A stretch of 64,000 bases of DNA from Schistocerca nitens (lineage: Eukaryota > Arthropoda > Insecta > Orthoptera > Acrididae), in NCBI RefSeq assembly GCF_023898315.1, contig NC_064617.1, forward strand, positions 616,953,000-617,016,999, given 5' to 3'. The number at the start of each line of letters is the position of its first letter. The stretch's first letter is position 1. The translations under genes and the position numbers were made by a program. Shown here piece by piece: positions 33,641-44,519 of the stretch. The notes under the pieces were generated by a model. That model was not told the origin of the DNA. It did no database searches and saw only the letters and a program-made list of their open reading frames with translations.

Positions 33641-34450
33641 CCGGGTGATCAAAAAGTCATTATAAATTTGAAAACTTAATAAACCACGGAATAATGTAGA
33701 CAGAGAAGTAAAAATTGACACACGTGCTTGGAATGACATGGGGTTTTACTAGGAAAAAAAAAGAAGTTCACAAAATGTCCGACAGATGGTACTGGACAGC
33801 AAAACTGCTACCATGATGGGTGAGAGGTATGCCAATATGTTACAGAATCGCATTATCCCCAGCCTGGCTGATAATCACCTACTGGAATGTACGATGTTTA
33901 TGCAGGATGGCGCTCCACCCCGTATTGCTAGACACGTGAAAGATCTCTTGCGCGCGTCGTTTGGTGATGATCGTGTGCTCAGCTGCCACTTACGTCATGC
34001 TTGGCCTCCCAGGTCCCCAGACCTCAGTCCTTGCAATTATTGGCTTTGGGGTTATCTGAAGTCGCAATTGTATTGTGATCGACCGACATCTCTAGGGATG
34101 CTGAAAGACAACATTCAACACCAGTGCCTCACTATAACTCCTGACATGCTTTACAGTGCTGTTCACAACATTATTCCTTGACTACAGCAATTGTTGAGGA
34201 ATAATGGTGGACATATTGAGCATTTCCTGTAAAGAACATCATCTTTGCTTTGTCTTACTTTGTTATGCTAATTATTACTATTCTGATCAGATGAAGTGCC
34301 ATCTGTCGGACATTTTTTTAACTTGTATTTTTGTGGTTCTAATAAAACCCCATGTCATTCCAAGCATGTGTGTCAATTTGTACCTCTCTGTCTACGTTAT
34401 TCCGTGATTTATTCAGTTTTCAAATTTATACTGACTTTTTGATCACCCGG
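33641..34450 (+). mobile_element. Long-TIR IS630-Tc1-mariner element inside env
   Basis: Perfect outer ends CCGGGTGATCAAAAAGTCA are flanked by TA (33639-33640, 34451-34452). Inverted similarity extends about 150 bp (33641-33789 against 34299-34450), far longer than usual mariner TIRs. Length is 810 bp. The interior keeps only the C-terminal part of a transposase, so this is an internally deleted derivative. It is younger than the Gypsy element it interrupts. Confidence 0.9.
33786..34181 (+). pseudogene. C-terminal transposase fragment (DDE, IS630 superfamily)
   Basis: An open frame of 131 codons contains FMQDGAPPRIA (second catalytic Asp region) and WPPRSPDLSPCNYWLWGYLK (third block; usually CDFWLWG). 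The N-terminal DNA-binding part and first catalytic Asp are missing, so it is not a working transposase. The frame has stayed open. Confidence 0.8.
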
Positions 34451-34996
34451 TATATCTGGCTGCCATGAGTACAGTACCCCCGACTGCAAGGGGATAATTA
34501 TCTGCTGATTTCTGGCTCCACTGCTATGACCACAGATCAGCATCCCTATGGCTATCATCCAGCACGTCCACATATGTTCTGACCCTGCGAAGAAAAGGAA
34601 CGAAACATGCCTGTACCACCCCTTTTCCACTACAAGTTACTACAACATCGTATGATATCCTCAGAAATTCCTGATAGTTCACTCTGCCCCTAAAAAATTC
34701 TCTGAAAAAAAATAGTGTCCCCCATACAATGACAAAACTAAAACAACAAACAAGAAAAATGCAGCTATTATTGGATGCACCAAAATGCTAGAAAAAGAGA
34801 GAGAGAACCCCCCCCCCCCCCACACACACACATGCACATAAAAACGAAAATTATCCATTGATACAAAAATACAAAATGTGAACATGCTATACAATATTAT
34901 ACATACAATAATTTACTCCCTCCATGAGCGTAATGCATACAGAACTTTATGCGTCCACTGTTGTCTTTCCCCCGAGACCTTCTTCTTCCGTTTGCT

Positions 34997-35257
34997 TTAC
35001 CTAGCCTCTGCAATTGGGACACTTCCTTGTAATTGAGGTAATCCATCCACCATTCCTTTAAAAGGCTTTACTCTACTCACGTGTATAATTGATGTTTTTG
35101 TTGGCAGCTGCACTTTAACATTCACAGGTGAAGTCCTCTCCACGACCTGGTATGGTCCGTGGTACTTCCTCAAGAATTTTTTCGTCTTTTCCTTAGGTGT
35201 ATATGGATTCATGATTAATACCCATTGACCTAACCTGTGTGGTAAAGTCCCAACCAC
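34997..35257 (-). pseudogene. Gypsy integrase C-terminal (GPY/F-type) domain
   Basis: Contains HRLGQWVLIMNPYTP, KKFLRKYHGPYQVVERTSP and a final HVSRVKPFKG, the typical GPY/F region ending an integrase. It is separated from the catalytic core (35556-35924) by stops and a decayed stretch. Confidence 0.8.
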
Positions 35258-35555
35258 TTATTTGGTTCTTCCTGCCTCTCTAACGCTTTCGTATTGGCCT
35301 TCTGTACCCTCTTCCAGACTTCCCGTATTGTCCGTGCAAATTCCCTCACTGCGCCCCCTTTAGCTCCCGATTTGGACATAGAACATCAAATGGCAGTGGC
35401 ATCTTTTGTCCATAGACCAACCCTCAAATGTATTTTAGTGTTATAACACGATACCATGTATGGAAGATAACGTCCCAGTTATCATGGTTTCCATTCACAA
35501 AATAACTTAGCATTTTCTCTGTTCTCCCATTTGTATGCGGACGAAAGGGACTGGT

Positions 35556-35924
35556 TCATAATTTTTTAATTCTCAATAGACGACACAACTGTGACATTAA
35601 TTTGGACATGAAGTTTGTTCCCTGATCCGTAATTATGGTATCAGGCACCACAAACTTCAATAACCAGTTATTGACTAAAGCTAGTGCTACTGTACTTGCC
35701 TGTTGGCCTCGTATTGCGACCATGGCTAGAAACCACGAAAAGTGATCAATTATGGTTAAAACATAACGATTCCCTGCCAGTGTTTTGTTGTATGGCTCGC
35801 AAGTATCTAGCCCGATAAACTCGAATGGTTTCGAAGCCTCTGGTAACCGTTGCAATAGAATTCTTGCACGCATCACATCTGCTTGCTGTGCACACAGCAC
35901 ACAATTTGCTACGTATTGTTCCAC
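35556..35924 (-). pseudogene. Gypsy integrase catalytic core (part)
   Basis: Shows YVANCVLCAQQ (zinc-binding HHCC end), IGLDTCEPY (first catalytic Asp; usually D-x-x-GP), YVLTIIDHFSWFL and ITDQGTNFMSKLM (second Asp). The frame ends shortly after at LLRIKKL, before the catalytic Glu. The sequence continues in other frames to about 35400. Confidence 0.85.
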
Positions 35925-35978
35925 ATCTCTTCTCCAAGTGCGCCACCAAAATCATTCTGCCACTTGTCTTCCTGTTGC

Positions 35979-36491
35979 TCAACGATCACCTTGCCCCAAG
36001 AGCACATGATCATAGGCCTGCCTTAAGACTTCCTCTCTCAAACTCTTTGGTCCCACTACCCATGGTCTGCACCTGGTAACTCTACACGACAAATTTCCCT
36101 CCACAATGAAATGTGGTCGAGTTCTAAAACCCTGGCACTCCTCATCCTCTGCTTGTGCCCTTTGCTGGTCTGTGACACTCATACTCATTACTTCTAATGC
36201 GTCTAACTTGTGACTTAATGCATCTGCATTCCTGTGTTTCTTCCCTGGCTTATGAATTGCTTCAAAGTCAAATTCAATTAATTTTAGAGTCAACTGTGTT
36301 AATTGGCTAGAAGGATCCTTGAGTCCCAGTAATCATCTCAATGCTGCATGATCCGTCACGACCTTAAACTTCGTACCATAAAGGTAACAACGAAAATATG
36401 TTACTCCATATATTACAGCCAACATCTCCTTTTCTGTTGTGGGATAGCTCTGCTCTGCCCTATTTAACTGTCTAGAAGCATACGCCACGGG
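35979..36491 (-). pseudogene. Gypsy RNase H (3' part) and integrase zinc-binding region
   Basis: Right of the LINE insertion site the frame resumes with PVAYASRQLNR, then TEKEMLAVIYG and LTLKLIEFDFEAIHKPGKKH, RNADALSHKLD, the standard end of Gypsy RNase H. ADALSH (for ADALSR) and two stops near 36300-36340 mark decay. Confidence 0.8.
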
Positions 36492-36558
36492 ATTTAGATT
36501 AGATTAGTTTTTCGTTCCATAGATCCGTGCTGAGGAGATCCTCGTGGATGTGGAACGT

Positions 36559-36606
<48 letters not shown>

Positions 36607-37186
36607 CTGAAATAACAATACTAATAGTATGAATATACACAATACATCATTTGTCTCTATTAAAAAATTCATCAATGGAGTAGAAGGAGTTGGCCACTAG
36701 TAAGTCTTTCAGGCTCCTTTTAAACTGATCTTTATTTGTAACTAAATTTTTCATGTTTACTGGCAAATTATTGAAGATGAGTGTTCCTGAGTAGTGGACC
36801 CCTTTTTGAACTAAAGTAAGTGCTTTTAAGTCCTTGTGCAGATCATTTTTGTTCCTGGTATTGTATGTATGAACTGAGCTGTTTGTTGGAAAAAGAGATA
36901 TATTATTTAGGACAAATTTCATTAATGAGTAAATATACTGAGAGGCAGTAGTTAGTATACCCAGTTCTTTGAAGAGGTTTCTACAGGACGTCCGTGAATT
37001 TACTCCACAAATAATACGTATTACACGCTTTTGGACTCTGAAAACTTTTGTTTGACTTGAAGAGTTACCCCAAAATATTACACCATATGACATTCTGAAA
37101 TGGAAGTAGGCAAAGTATGCAAGCTTTTTCATTTTTTTGTCGCCTATGTCTGCTAACACTCGAATTGCAAATACAGATTTGTTAAG
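36492..37186 (-). mobile_element. 5'-truncated LINE inserted in Gypsy RNase H
   Basis: On the minus strand the insert begins LNKSVFAIRVLAD, continues YFAYFHFRMSYGVIFWGNSS and VFRVQKRVIRIICGV, and ends with NSFYSIDEFFNRDK and a stop. This is the C-terminal domain of an insect Jockey/CR1-like LINE. A 41-nt poly-A (36562-36602 as T) is followed by about 70 further bases ending AACTAATCTAATCTAA. The junctions share only GGG (36489-36491 and 37187-37189), so the TSD is 3 bp or absent. Confidence 0.85.
36562..36602 (-). repeat. Poly-A (as T41) inside the LINE 3' end
   Basis: 41 T on the plus strand. It lies about 70 bp inside the LINE end rather than at the junction. Confidence 0.9.
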
Positions 37187-38287
37187 GGGACGCTCATGTC
37201 CATTCACCATTTGCCCCAGAACACATCCTACTGCGCCATTTGAAGAGTCACATAAGGAGATGAAGTCTTTTTCAAAATTTGGAAACACCAACACTGGACC
37301 AGAAACTAATCTCATCTTTAACTCATTGAAAGCTTCCTGACATACCTCCCTCCATTGAAATTTAATCCCTGTCCTTAAAAGCTTTGTCAACAGCTTGGCT
37401 ATTTTAGCAAAATCTTTTACAAATTTACGATAATGTGAACATAACCCAATATATGATTGTAATTGCTTCGTTGTACGTGGTGTCAGAAAATTTTGAACTG
37501 CTTCTGTTAACCAAGGATCAGTTTGAACCCCTTGTTCTCTAATTACATGACCTAAAAATTTGACCTGCGTCTGTGCAAAATTACATTTTTCTAAACTTAA
37601 TGTTAACTGTGCCGACCGCAATCTTCTAAAGACTTCTTTTAAATGTGTTACATGTTCTGGTATATGCTTTGAAAATACTATAATGTCATCTAGATAAACC
37701 ATACATGTCTTTGGTTTCAACCCCATTAAAACCCCATCTAATAATCTCTGAAAAGTTGCCGGTGCATTCGTCAACCCGAATGGCATACGTATATACTGAT
37801 AGTGTCCCCCAGGAACAGTAAAAGCTGTCTTTGCCCTATCCTCTGGCGCTACTTCCAACTGATGGTATCCACTCCGTAAATACATCATCGTAAAATACTT
37901 ACATTGTCCCAGATTGTCCAATGTGTCCTTGATATTCGGAATCAAATATGCGTCTGAAATGGTTTTCGCATTCAGAAACCTATAATCACAACAAAACCTA
38001 TATTTCCTTGTACCATCCACTGACTTCTTAGGTATGAGAACTACATTGCTTGAATATGGGCTATCACTATGCTCTATGGTTCCATCCCATAGTTGTTCAA
38101 TAAACTCCTCTAGGAGTGGTTGCATATGATATGCTATCCTATATGGTTTCCTAAACACTGGTGTATTATCCTCTTTTGGTATGTGATGCTTGATAATCAG
38201 TGTTGCCAGTAACCTACCCTCTGTTCTGAATAAATCGCTGAATGTCAATAACAATTCCTCCAATGCGACTCTGTCGTCTCCCTGCAA
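37187..38287 (-). pseudogene. Gypsy reverse transcriptase and start of RNase H
   Basis: A long open frame carries RT blocks in order: KYRFCCDYRFLNAKTI, KYFTMMYLRSGYHQLEV, IRMPFGLTNAPATFQRLLDG, MVYLDDIIVFSKH, and QVKFLGHVIREQGV. RNase H starts with FISLCDSSNGAVGCVLGQ. The first catalytic Asp is lost: MMYLRSG stands where xxDLxSG is expected (Asp to Tyr). In RNase H the usual TDAS is CDSS. The frame runs without a stop into the LINE insert, ending at 36647. Confidence 0.88.
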
Positions 38288-38597
38288 ATGCTGTATTTTT
38301 CCCCCTTAATTGTGCTGCAGCGACATTTTGCTTATGGCTCGCCTCTAAATCCTCCCTATCAATGTCATCTTCATCAAAAACTCCCAATGTGGCCAATAAA
38401 AACCCTTTAGACAAGCTAAAATCCGCTCTGTTGAAGTTAGCTATACTTACAGGAACCCTATAATCTTCTTCCTCATAACTTTCGTGAACTAAACTCCTCC
38501 GCACAAAACAGTGTGCATTATCCAACTCCTCATTACTCGAGAGTGGCTCCACATGTACAACATCTCCTTTGGTAAGTTGGTATTCATCGAAACCCAA
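38214..38597 (-). pseudogene. Gypsy pol segment between protease and RT
   Basis: An open segment of 127 codons (KGDVVHVEPLSSNEELDNAH, SLSKGFLLATLGVFDEDDID) overlaps the RT frame start. This region links protease and RT in Gypsy pol and has no catalytic motif. A frame change at about 38214-38287 separates it from the RT. Confidence 0.65.
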
Positions 38598-38679
38598 ACT
38601 ACCTTCCCTGTATCTGCCGGTATGTTATCCTGCTGATTGACCTTTAATGAATTCGTTCGCAGTTTATCTGGCGTCACCT

Positions 38680-39162
38680 TCACGTTAAGTCCACCTTGCG
38701 ACATTCGTCAATTTTCAACCGTTCCCCCCTTGTGAAACGTTGTTCCACGGAGTTCAACTGTTTGTTGCAAAAATCTATCTTCTTATGATGTTTGTCAAGG
38801 AAGTCCAGTCCGAGAATCACTGAATACCCCTCACCCACACATGGTAACACCTCTACCTGCTCAATAAACTTAGTTCTTGTGATCACAAATTGAAGTACCA
38901 TCGTACCCAATGACTCCACTTTATTATCTCCCACCCGATGTAACCTATAATGTGGTGGCTCAAACCTTCTCCTGCTAACCAGGTCCAGACTAATAACAGA
39001 CATGTGTGCCCCTGTGTCGACGAGAAACCTTTGTTCCCTCCCGTTCACCAAGCCTAATAAGCAGCATTCTGTCTGTGCACCCACAAGCACATTACCTAAT
39101 TTCACTGGGACCGGCCACCGATGGTTGAAGCAAACCTGTTCCCTTTTAACGGCTGCTGCCAC
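38680..39162 (-). pseudogene. Gypsy aspartic protease
   Basis: Retroviral-type protease with the active-site FLVDTGAHMSVISLD and the downstream VILGLDFLDKHHKKIDF hydrophobic-Gly block. It is open for 160 codons, with gag zinc-knuckle sequence just upstream (about 39250) in another frame. The catalytic Asp is intact, but the polyprotein is frameshifted on both sides. Confidence 0.85.
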
Positions 39163-39249
39163 CGAGGTTCCCCCCTACTTTTACTCCTGCAGTTCACTGC
39201 CCAGAGTCCCATTTTCCCACATGAGTAACACCACTACTGACGCTGACTT

Positions 39250-40145
39250 TGCCTCCTAATGTGCCCTACCTGGGCACAATCAAAACACTTAATTTCCGCT
39301 GCCAGGAGTCTATGCTCCACCCTTCGCTTCGTCACATAATCTACCCCCTCTAAGTATGTGCCAATCCTTAGAGCCACCACAAGATCACTGGGTTTCTCCA
39401 TTCTCACCCGATGTTACATCTCCAGTGGTACTCCCCGCAAAAACGCATCTAACATTCTGTTCTCAGCCTCTTTTATTAGTCTCCCCTTTCTGTGACAGTT
39501 CGAACGTTTGTACATTCAGTTTTCGAATTCCTGTCTGAGAAAACGTCCACAGCCTCATTTCTCCTCATAACTAATGCACTTAATTTTTCACGAAAAAAAC
39601 TGGTACTATTCTGTTTTTGATTCCTCTGGCATAACCAGCCTCAAGCTCTGAAAACATTCCCACATTGTTCAATGTTTCATAGTACAATATGTATGACTTG
39701 GCCTTCCCATTTAAGCACAACTTCACCACCCTCAACATTACAAAATCTGACCACCCATTGGCCTCAGCCATTGTGATAATGTCAGTAAGGAATACCAACA
39801 CATCTCCATTGCTTTACCCAAAAAGGGGTTAATCAATTCCACGATTGCCGGGTAAAATGGTCTGTGACACCCCACGATCTGTAATTTACTTTCACCTGAC
39901 GTCCCTTCCCCTACTTGCAGTGCCTCAAATCTACCTGCTAATTCTTCATATTTTTCTTTGTCACTTATTCTCACCTCTGATAATACCCAAATTTGCTCTG
40001 TTAGAGTGGCTACAGCTTCCACTGTAGTCACTGCTGCAGCCTCTGCTGCTTGCCATGTTTCCACCATTCTTGCTAGCTCCACTGTCGCCATTAATTTCAC
40101 TCCGCTACTCCTTAAACTTAGTTTTTGTGGCGAATCATCACCCAT
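39250..40145 (-). pseudogene. Gypsy gag, broken
   Basis: The minus-strand ATG at 40145 gives MGDDSPQKLSLRSSG and a helical Ala/Glu-rich region (ETWQAAEAAAVTTVEAVATL), open to 39738. Further pieces (39580-39801: SDFVMLRVVKLCLNGKAKSY) look like the capsid core. Near 39250-39300 CFDCAQVGHIRRQ is a zinc knuckle that has lost its last Cys. Multiple frameshifts are present. Confidence 0.7.
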
Positions 40146-40150
40146 CTGCA

Positions 40151-40540
40151 TTATGAATAATTGCATGCCAAATGACCAAATCTCTTACAAATAAAACAAT
40201 TCTTTGGCACCCACTTTGCACACGGTAATCTGTGGCCTGACAGGTTACAAAAATTACATCGCTTAGGCGCTATGTTATCATGTCCCCCATTTCCCCTGAA
40301 TCCAGATAAATCTACAGGCCCCTCTGGCCTTACAAAAGACACTTTTAAAAAGTCCATCCTAATTAACAAAAGAATGACACACAAACCATAAATCAAACAC
40401 TCACCCCTCAACATTGTGCTCATGTGCAGGTGAACAGTCATGCTTTCCTCCCTATACTGGTATGGACGAACACCTCCCAAATGACAAGACGTAACAAGAA
40501 ATGCATGACCACCTGTCATGAACTCAACCAAACACCTCAA
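40151..40540 (-). pseudogene. Small ORF with two CCHC-like zinc motifs upstream of gag
   Basis: This minus-strand frame ends CNFCNLSGHRLPCAK, then CFICKRFGHLACN, two Cys/His knuckles 15 or so residues apart. It stops (TAA at 40151-40153) five bases before the gag ATG at 40145. The N-terminal half shows no domain. Gypsy elements normally carry zinc knuckles at the C-terminus of gag, and this one has such a knuckle too at about 39270. The upstream ORF is therefore unusual; it could be an accessory RNA-binding protein or a duplicated gag piece. The start codon is uncertain. Confidence 0.55.
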
Positions 40541-40642
40541 CTACCCCTCTACACAGGCACACCTCAACGCTACTTGTTTGACATAAGATGTGGGAGTGGA
40601 AATCCGGTACCAGCATTGTAACCGGCACCACTTCTGACACCC

Positions 40643-41961
40643 TGTTGCAGAGTTGGGGGGTTGAACCCGAGCCTCCAGTTGGCAGAGCTGAAGCCAGAAC
40701 CCACCAAGCTGTATTTTGTCAGGAGGCTGAGCAAGTTCAAGAGCATCAAGGGGCAGTGCATAGTGATATAGTAGTATTCGGTAACATTTGTTTATTCCGA
40801 TAATTTACAGTACTCGATGGGTGAAGTGTAGTGTCGGTGTGCCGTCCGCGTGCTGTCCCGTGAGTCCAGCTGGTTCAGCAGACTCCTGGTATGCTGACGC
40901 TTCCATAATCAAGGCTGTCCTGCTGGTATTTGGCCATGCTCTCGCTGTCAGCACCAGTCGATGCGTTGTGACTAGCACCGTGATTCTGGAGACCGCTACA
41001 GTCCCTGGTCCTCGCTGCCCTCTGCCCCATTTGGCCTGCTCTGTCTGGCCATGGGATGAAGGTGGTGTATTAGTTACCTGTGGCCCTCGGGCCACCACTG
41101 CTCCCAGGACAGGACTGGGCTCAAACCCATACCCTCCTGGATGCTGTGCCACAACTTGCTGCTAGTCGTGCTTGCTGGATGACAACACCCGCCGCCATCT
41201 CTGGCGCTGTTGCAGAGCTGCTGTGCCTTCTGCAGCGTATGCCTTGCCTGGGCCCTGGTACGCCAGGTGGGAAGTGAACGTGGCCCATAGATTCGAGGGT
41301 AACCGAGCCCCTCCTGAACCCGCTGCAGACCTCTGTCACTGCCCTCTTTCAGGCAGACCGTGCGATCTCCGAGTTCCAGGCTGCCATTCCGTCCCACCCC
41401 ATGTTGTGTCCCCAGAGGTGGGATATAGCCTAAAGAAGTATGTAGAAAGCAGAATACAAGTTTATGCAGAATACTTATAACATTGCTGCCAGATGGGCCC
41501 CTATAAGTGAAGACCAGCACACGTCCGTCCCGAATCTCGACTGACCTGGCACTCTCTTCCCAAGCTAAAATTGCCCATCTATTTATATTGGTTTCTCCCT
41601 CGCTTCTGATGTAGTGTCAGAGAGTGACAGAAACTATGGCAGCGATAAATTCCCTCACGTCAGCCATTTACAAATCGCCACTCTCGGCTCTGGCCTAGTG
41701 CCCTGCCTCATACATGGCAATAAGTTAAAGCAACACTGCAGTTTCCTGCCTCATTGATGCTCCACTCAAAACAAATCATACATGCAATACCGCCATCGCA
41801 GCTCCGCGTCCACGAGTGCCATCTTTACCTTGCCTGGCCTGCTGACTGTTGACTGTTACCATACTCTGCCAGCAACCCCAGATTTCATCGCCCAACTGCG
41901 CCTTCATTGAATTTTGATAAAATTTCCCTCTCCCTCGACCAGGACTGACACTAGTGCAGCA
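40643..41961 (-). repeat. Gypsy 5' LTR
   Basis: 1319 bp with TGTTGCAG...GTGCAGCA ends, paired with 30648-31897. It has an extra segment of about 60 bp at 41090-41150. As this is the upstream LTR for the minus-strand element, it would hold the promoter. I could not assign a TATA box or a primer-binding site with confidence; the sequence just inside reads GGGTGTCAGAAGTGGTGCC on the minus strand. Confidence 0.9.
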
Positions 41962-41965
41962 TTGC

Positions 41966-44519
41966 TGAATGATACGGTCACAAATGTCGATTCTATTAAA
42001 TGGCGCTACGTCATCCAGCTAACATACTATTAAACAGTAGCTTGAAAATTTATGAATGTTGCAGCTGTGGCAGATATGGGAGATAATTGCAAGTTTTTAC
42101 TCCTCCTATTATAATTAGTAAGAAAAAATCATAAAGGCCCCTCCAGTGGCAATGAATATCGAACCAAGGTGATTCGAGGGAGTGTTTATTTCTGAAGTAC
42201 TGCGTCAATCTGTGGTACCAATACCTACTGTTATGCTACCTGCTTTGAAGAATTTGTCACCCACACTGGATTTATATCACAGCTCTCAAATACCTTGCTG
42301 TGTTTCACTGTCAACACAGTGAGCATATCTTAAGTTACTAATGAGAGAGGAGAAAAAAATTGTTGTGCAAGTTTTTATGCCACAAGACGTCAACCATTAC
42401 AAAAATTCTATGTGCACCAGACAATTGGAAATAATTGCAGCCTAACTATGAGACACAATCTGTCATTATGTCACGAACAACAACCCCACTGAACCAGCAG
42501 CAGATATTCCTTGTCACTATGAATAAGTTCTACTCACTTGTAAAGTTGTTGCAATTGGAAAAACTTAATGAGGTGAAGATTTACAGAGGTAAGACAGCTG
42601 CAGATGGAAAAATCCTTGTTGGACAGCAATTTCCAACATGCTAGGAAATCCTTTGTACATTGCAATTCATGACCAACCTTTCAAGAGTTACTGGACTTCA
42701 ATTTATATGATGGTAGACTCATGTGGTTGCCATCTGAAGAAGTTTATTGCACCAAATGGAAAATGTGAATTTACATCTGAAACGGAGCTGTAAAATTATC
42801 CTTGGTTAGAACTTCTTGCACATATAATGAGGTATTATGGACAGCAGAACAACGGAACATCGTATTGATGAAGCTAATCAAGCTTGTTTCTGCAATTAGG
42901 ATTGTCCTGTCACTGACTGTATATCAAGGAATCTGGCAGAGGAAATCCTCAGAATTGGTAACATCCCAGTCGTTGTTGCTAAATATAGGGATGTCCCAGA
43001 ATTTCCGAAGACAGCCACCCTGGAGAATCAGAAAGTCACCCAACGAGGGTTGTTTTTCATACAAAACTGATGCCTGAAGTGATATACTGTTTCCACACGT
43101 TGTAAGGGTCCTACTGCAATTGCTAGATGGGTAACTGCATTGAGACAAACCTGTATTTACATGATTTGGTTGATTACAACCATCTCTAATGGGGTGAGAG
43201 TGAGCAGCACCTAATGACACCTATCACACAACCAGCAGAGCAATGCTTACCATCAACTATTTAGGGTCGCCTTCGTGACAGTGTGGATGACCATCTGGAC
43301 CCACAACATTCCAAGTTCATCTATGGTCATCAGAAGCCTCCCTAGATCTAAAAGTCTTGCACCTGTAGCCCTCATGCCCGATTCCGAAGTCCTTCCTCTC
43401 CTGAAACTAAAAACCAAATGCCCTTTTCCACTTACTGTGTGAGTTCTACTTTGGCTCTTGTCTAAGAAGCACATGTATTTGTTTGCTGGCCAATGGCAAA
43501 CCGAGAACAACTGCTGCACCAATTGGATGTCTGAAAGTTTGTCATTTGTCACCCCTCCCAGTTGTTTTCCAGTATCCATCTAATAGGATGAAGAGAAGCA
43601 GAAATCCTGACCTCCGCTCCTGCAAAACAAAAATAGAAAATTACCGGGTAACACCAGAAAGAGAAAGATGATACTGAATGGCAGAAAGGGCAGTCTAATG
43701 ACAGATTCGGAGTTGGTAGCATGTAACTCGCTATTGTTCTACGTTTGTATATCCACGCAATTTATTAGTGATTAAAGGTTATAACACTTTCCTTTCATAA
43801 GTTTGCATCCCAGTACATTTGATTCTTAGTTCACAAATGGTTTGCAGATTAGATTCACAAATCTTGATGTTTTTCCAGAGTGTGCTGTTCATTCAAATAC
43901 CTGATGTTTGGCTTTGACTCCCTTTTTAGTGTATGATTAACCCTGTGGTAGTCATAATATGAGGATCTCTGCTGCTGTTTATGGTATTATATGATCATAC
44001 AAGCTTAGCGTCCAAACTACTGGAGTGGCATGCATTCACATTTCCTTTGCCTCTCCTGTGTTTCCCATGGGCCACACATTGAGAACTGAAGAAGTAATAT
44101 TAGCAATCCTCTAAATATCCATCATTTTATACTGTGTTGTGCACAGAAAAATGTTAGTTAAACTGATTTGGTGCTGTACATCCTGAAAATAACATTAAAT
44201 GACTATTTGCCATGTGGAGTAAGGGTTTCTTTTCTTTAATCATTTTATTTAATTTCATAATCAATTAGCAGTCATATAGGCACTAATATTGCGCCAAAGA
44301 AACTGGTATAGGCATGCATATTCAAATGCAGAGATATGTAAACAGGCAGAATATGACACTGCAAGAAACATTAAATCTCCGACATCGCAGCAGCTGGAAA
44401 AAGGTCCATTGATGACTGAAGGTAATTGTTGAAAGTGATGGAAGTGCAACCCTTCTGTAAATTTCTGCAGATTTTAATGCTGGGCCATCATTGAGTGTCA
44501 GCATGTGAATCATTCAACA
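41966..44519. other. Intronic, nothing firmly recognised
   Basis: Several short open frames (for example 42435-42644 and 43253-43579) lack recognisable domains. No paired terminal repeats were found. Old, unclassifiable repeats may be present. Confidence 0.45.

Larger units (their letters stand above)
31960..34573 (-). pseudogene. Gypsy env (F-type fusion glycoprotein-like), broken
   Basis: The frame opens at 34573 with a hydrophobic signal-like segment, then is interrupted by the transposon at 33641-34450. Beyond it, 33243-33479 contains an RRKR furin-type cleavage site followed by a Gly/Ala-rich stretch resembling a fusion peptide. This is the layout of insect errantivirus/baculovirus-F-like envelope proteins. 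Further env pieces in separate frames are at 32701-33045 and 32262-32528. A membrane anchor was not located. Stops, frameshifts and the insertion make it non-coding today. It lies 3' of pol, before the polypurine tract, as expected. Confidence 0.72.
30648..41961 (-). mobile_element. Env-bearing Gypsy (Metaviridae) retroelement with nested insertions
   Basis: Complete on the minus strand: 5' LTR (40643-41961), short CCHC ORF, gag, protease, RT, RNase H, integrase, env, polypurine tract and 3' LTR (30648-31897). A 4-bp TSD (TTGC) lies at 30644-30647 and 41962-41965. Total length is 11.3 kb; without the transposon at 33641 and the LINE at 36492 it is about 9.8 kb. LTRs over 1.2 kb plus env recall the Osvaldo lineage more than the short-LTR gypsy/ZAM errantiviruses, but this is inference. 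The LTRs differ by substitutions and an approximately 60-bp indel, so the insertion is not recent. All genes are broken. Confidence 0.9.

Noticed and set aside
36492-36520. Telomere-like repeat in AATCTAATCTAA
   Set aside because: The unit is not the insect TTAGG/CCTAA repeat; it is the LINE 3' tail.
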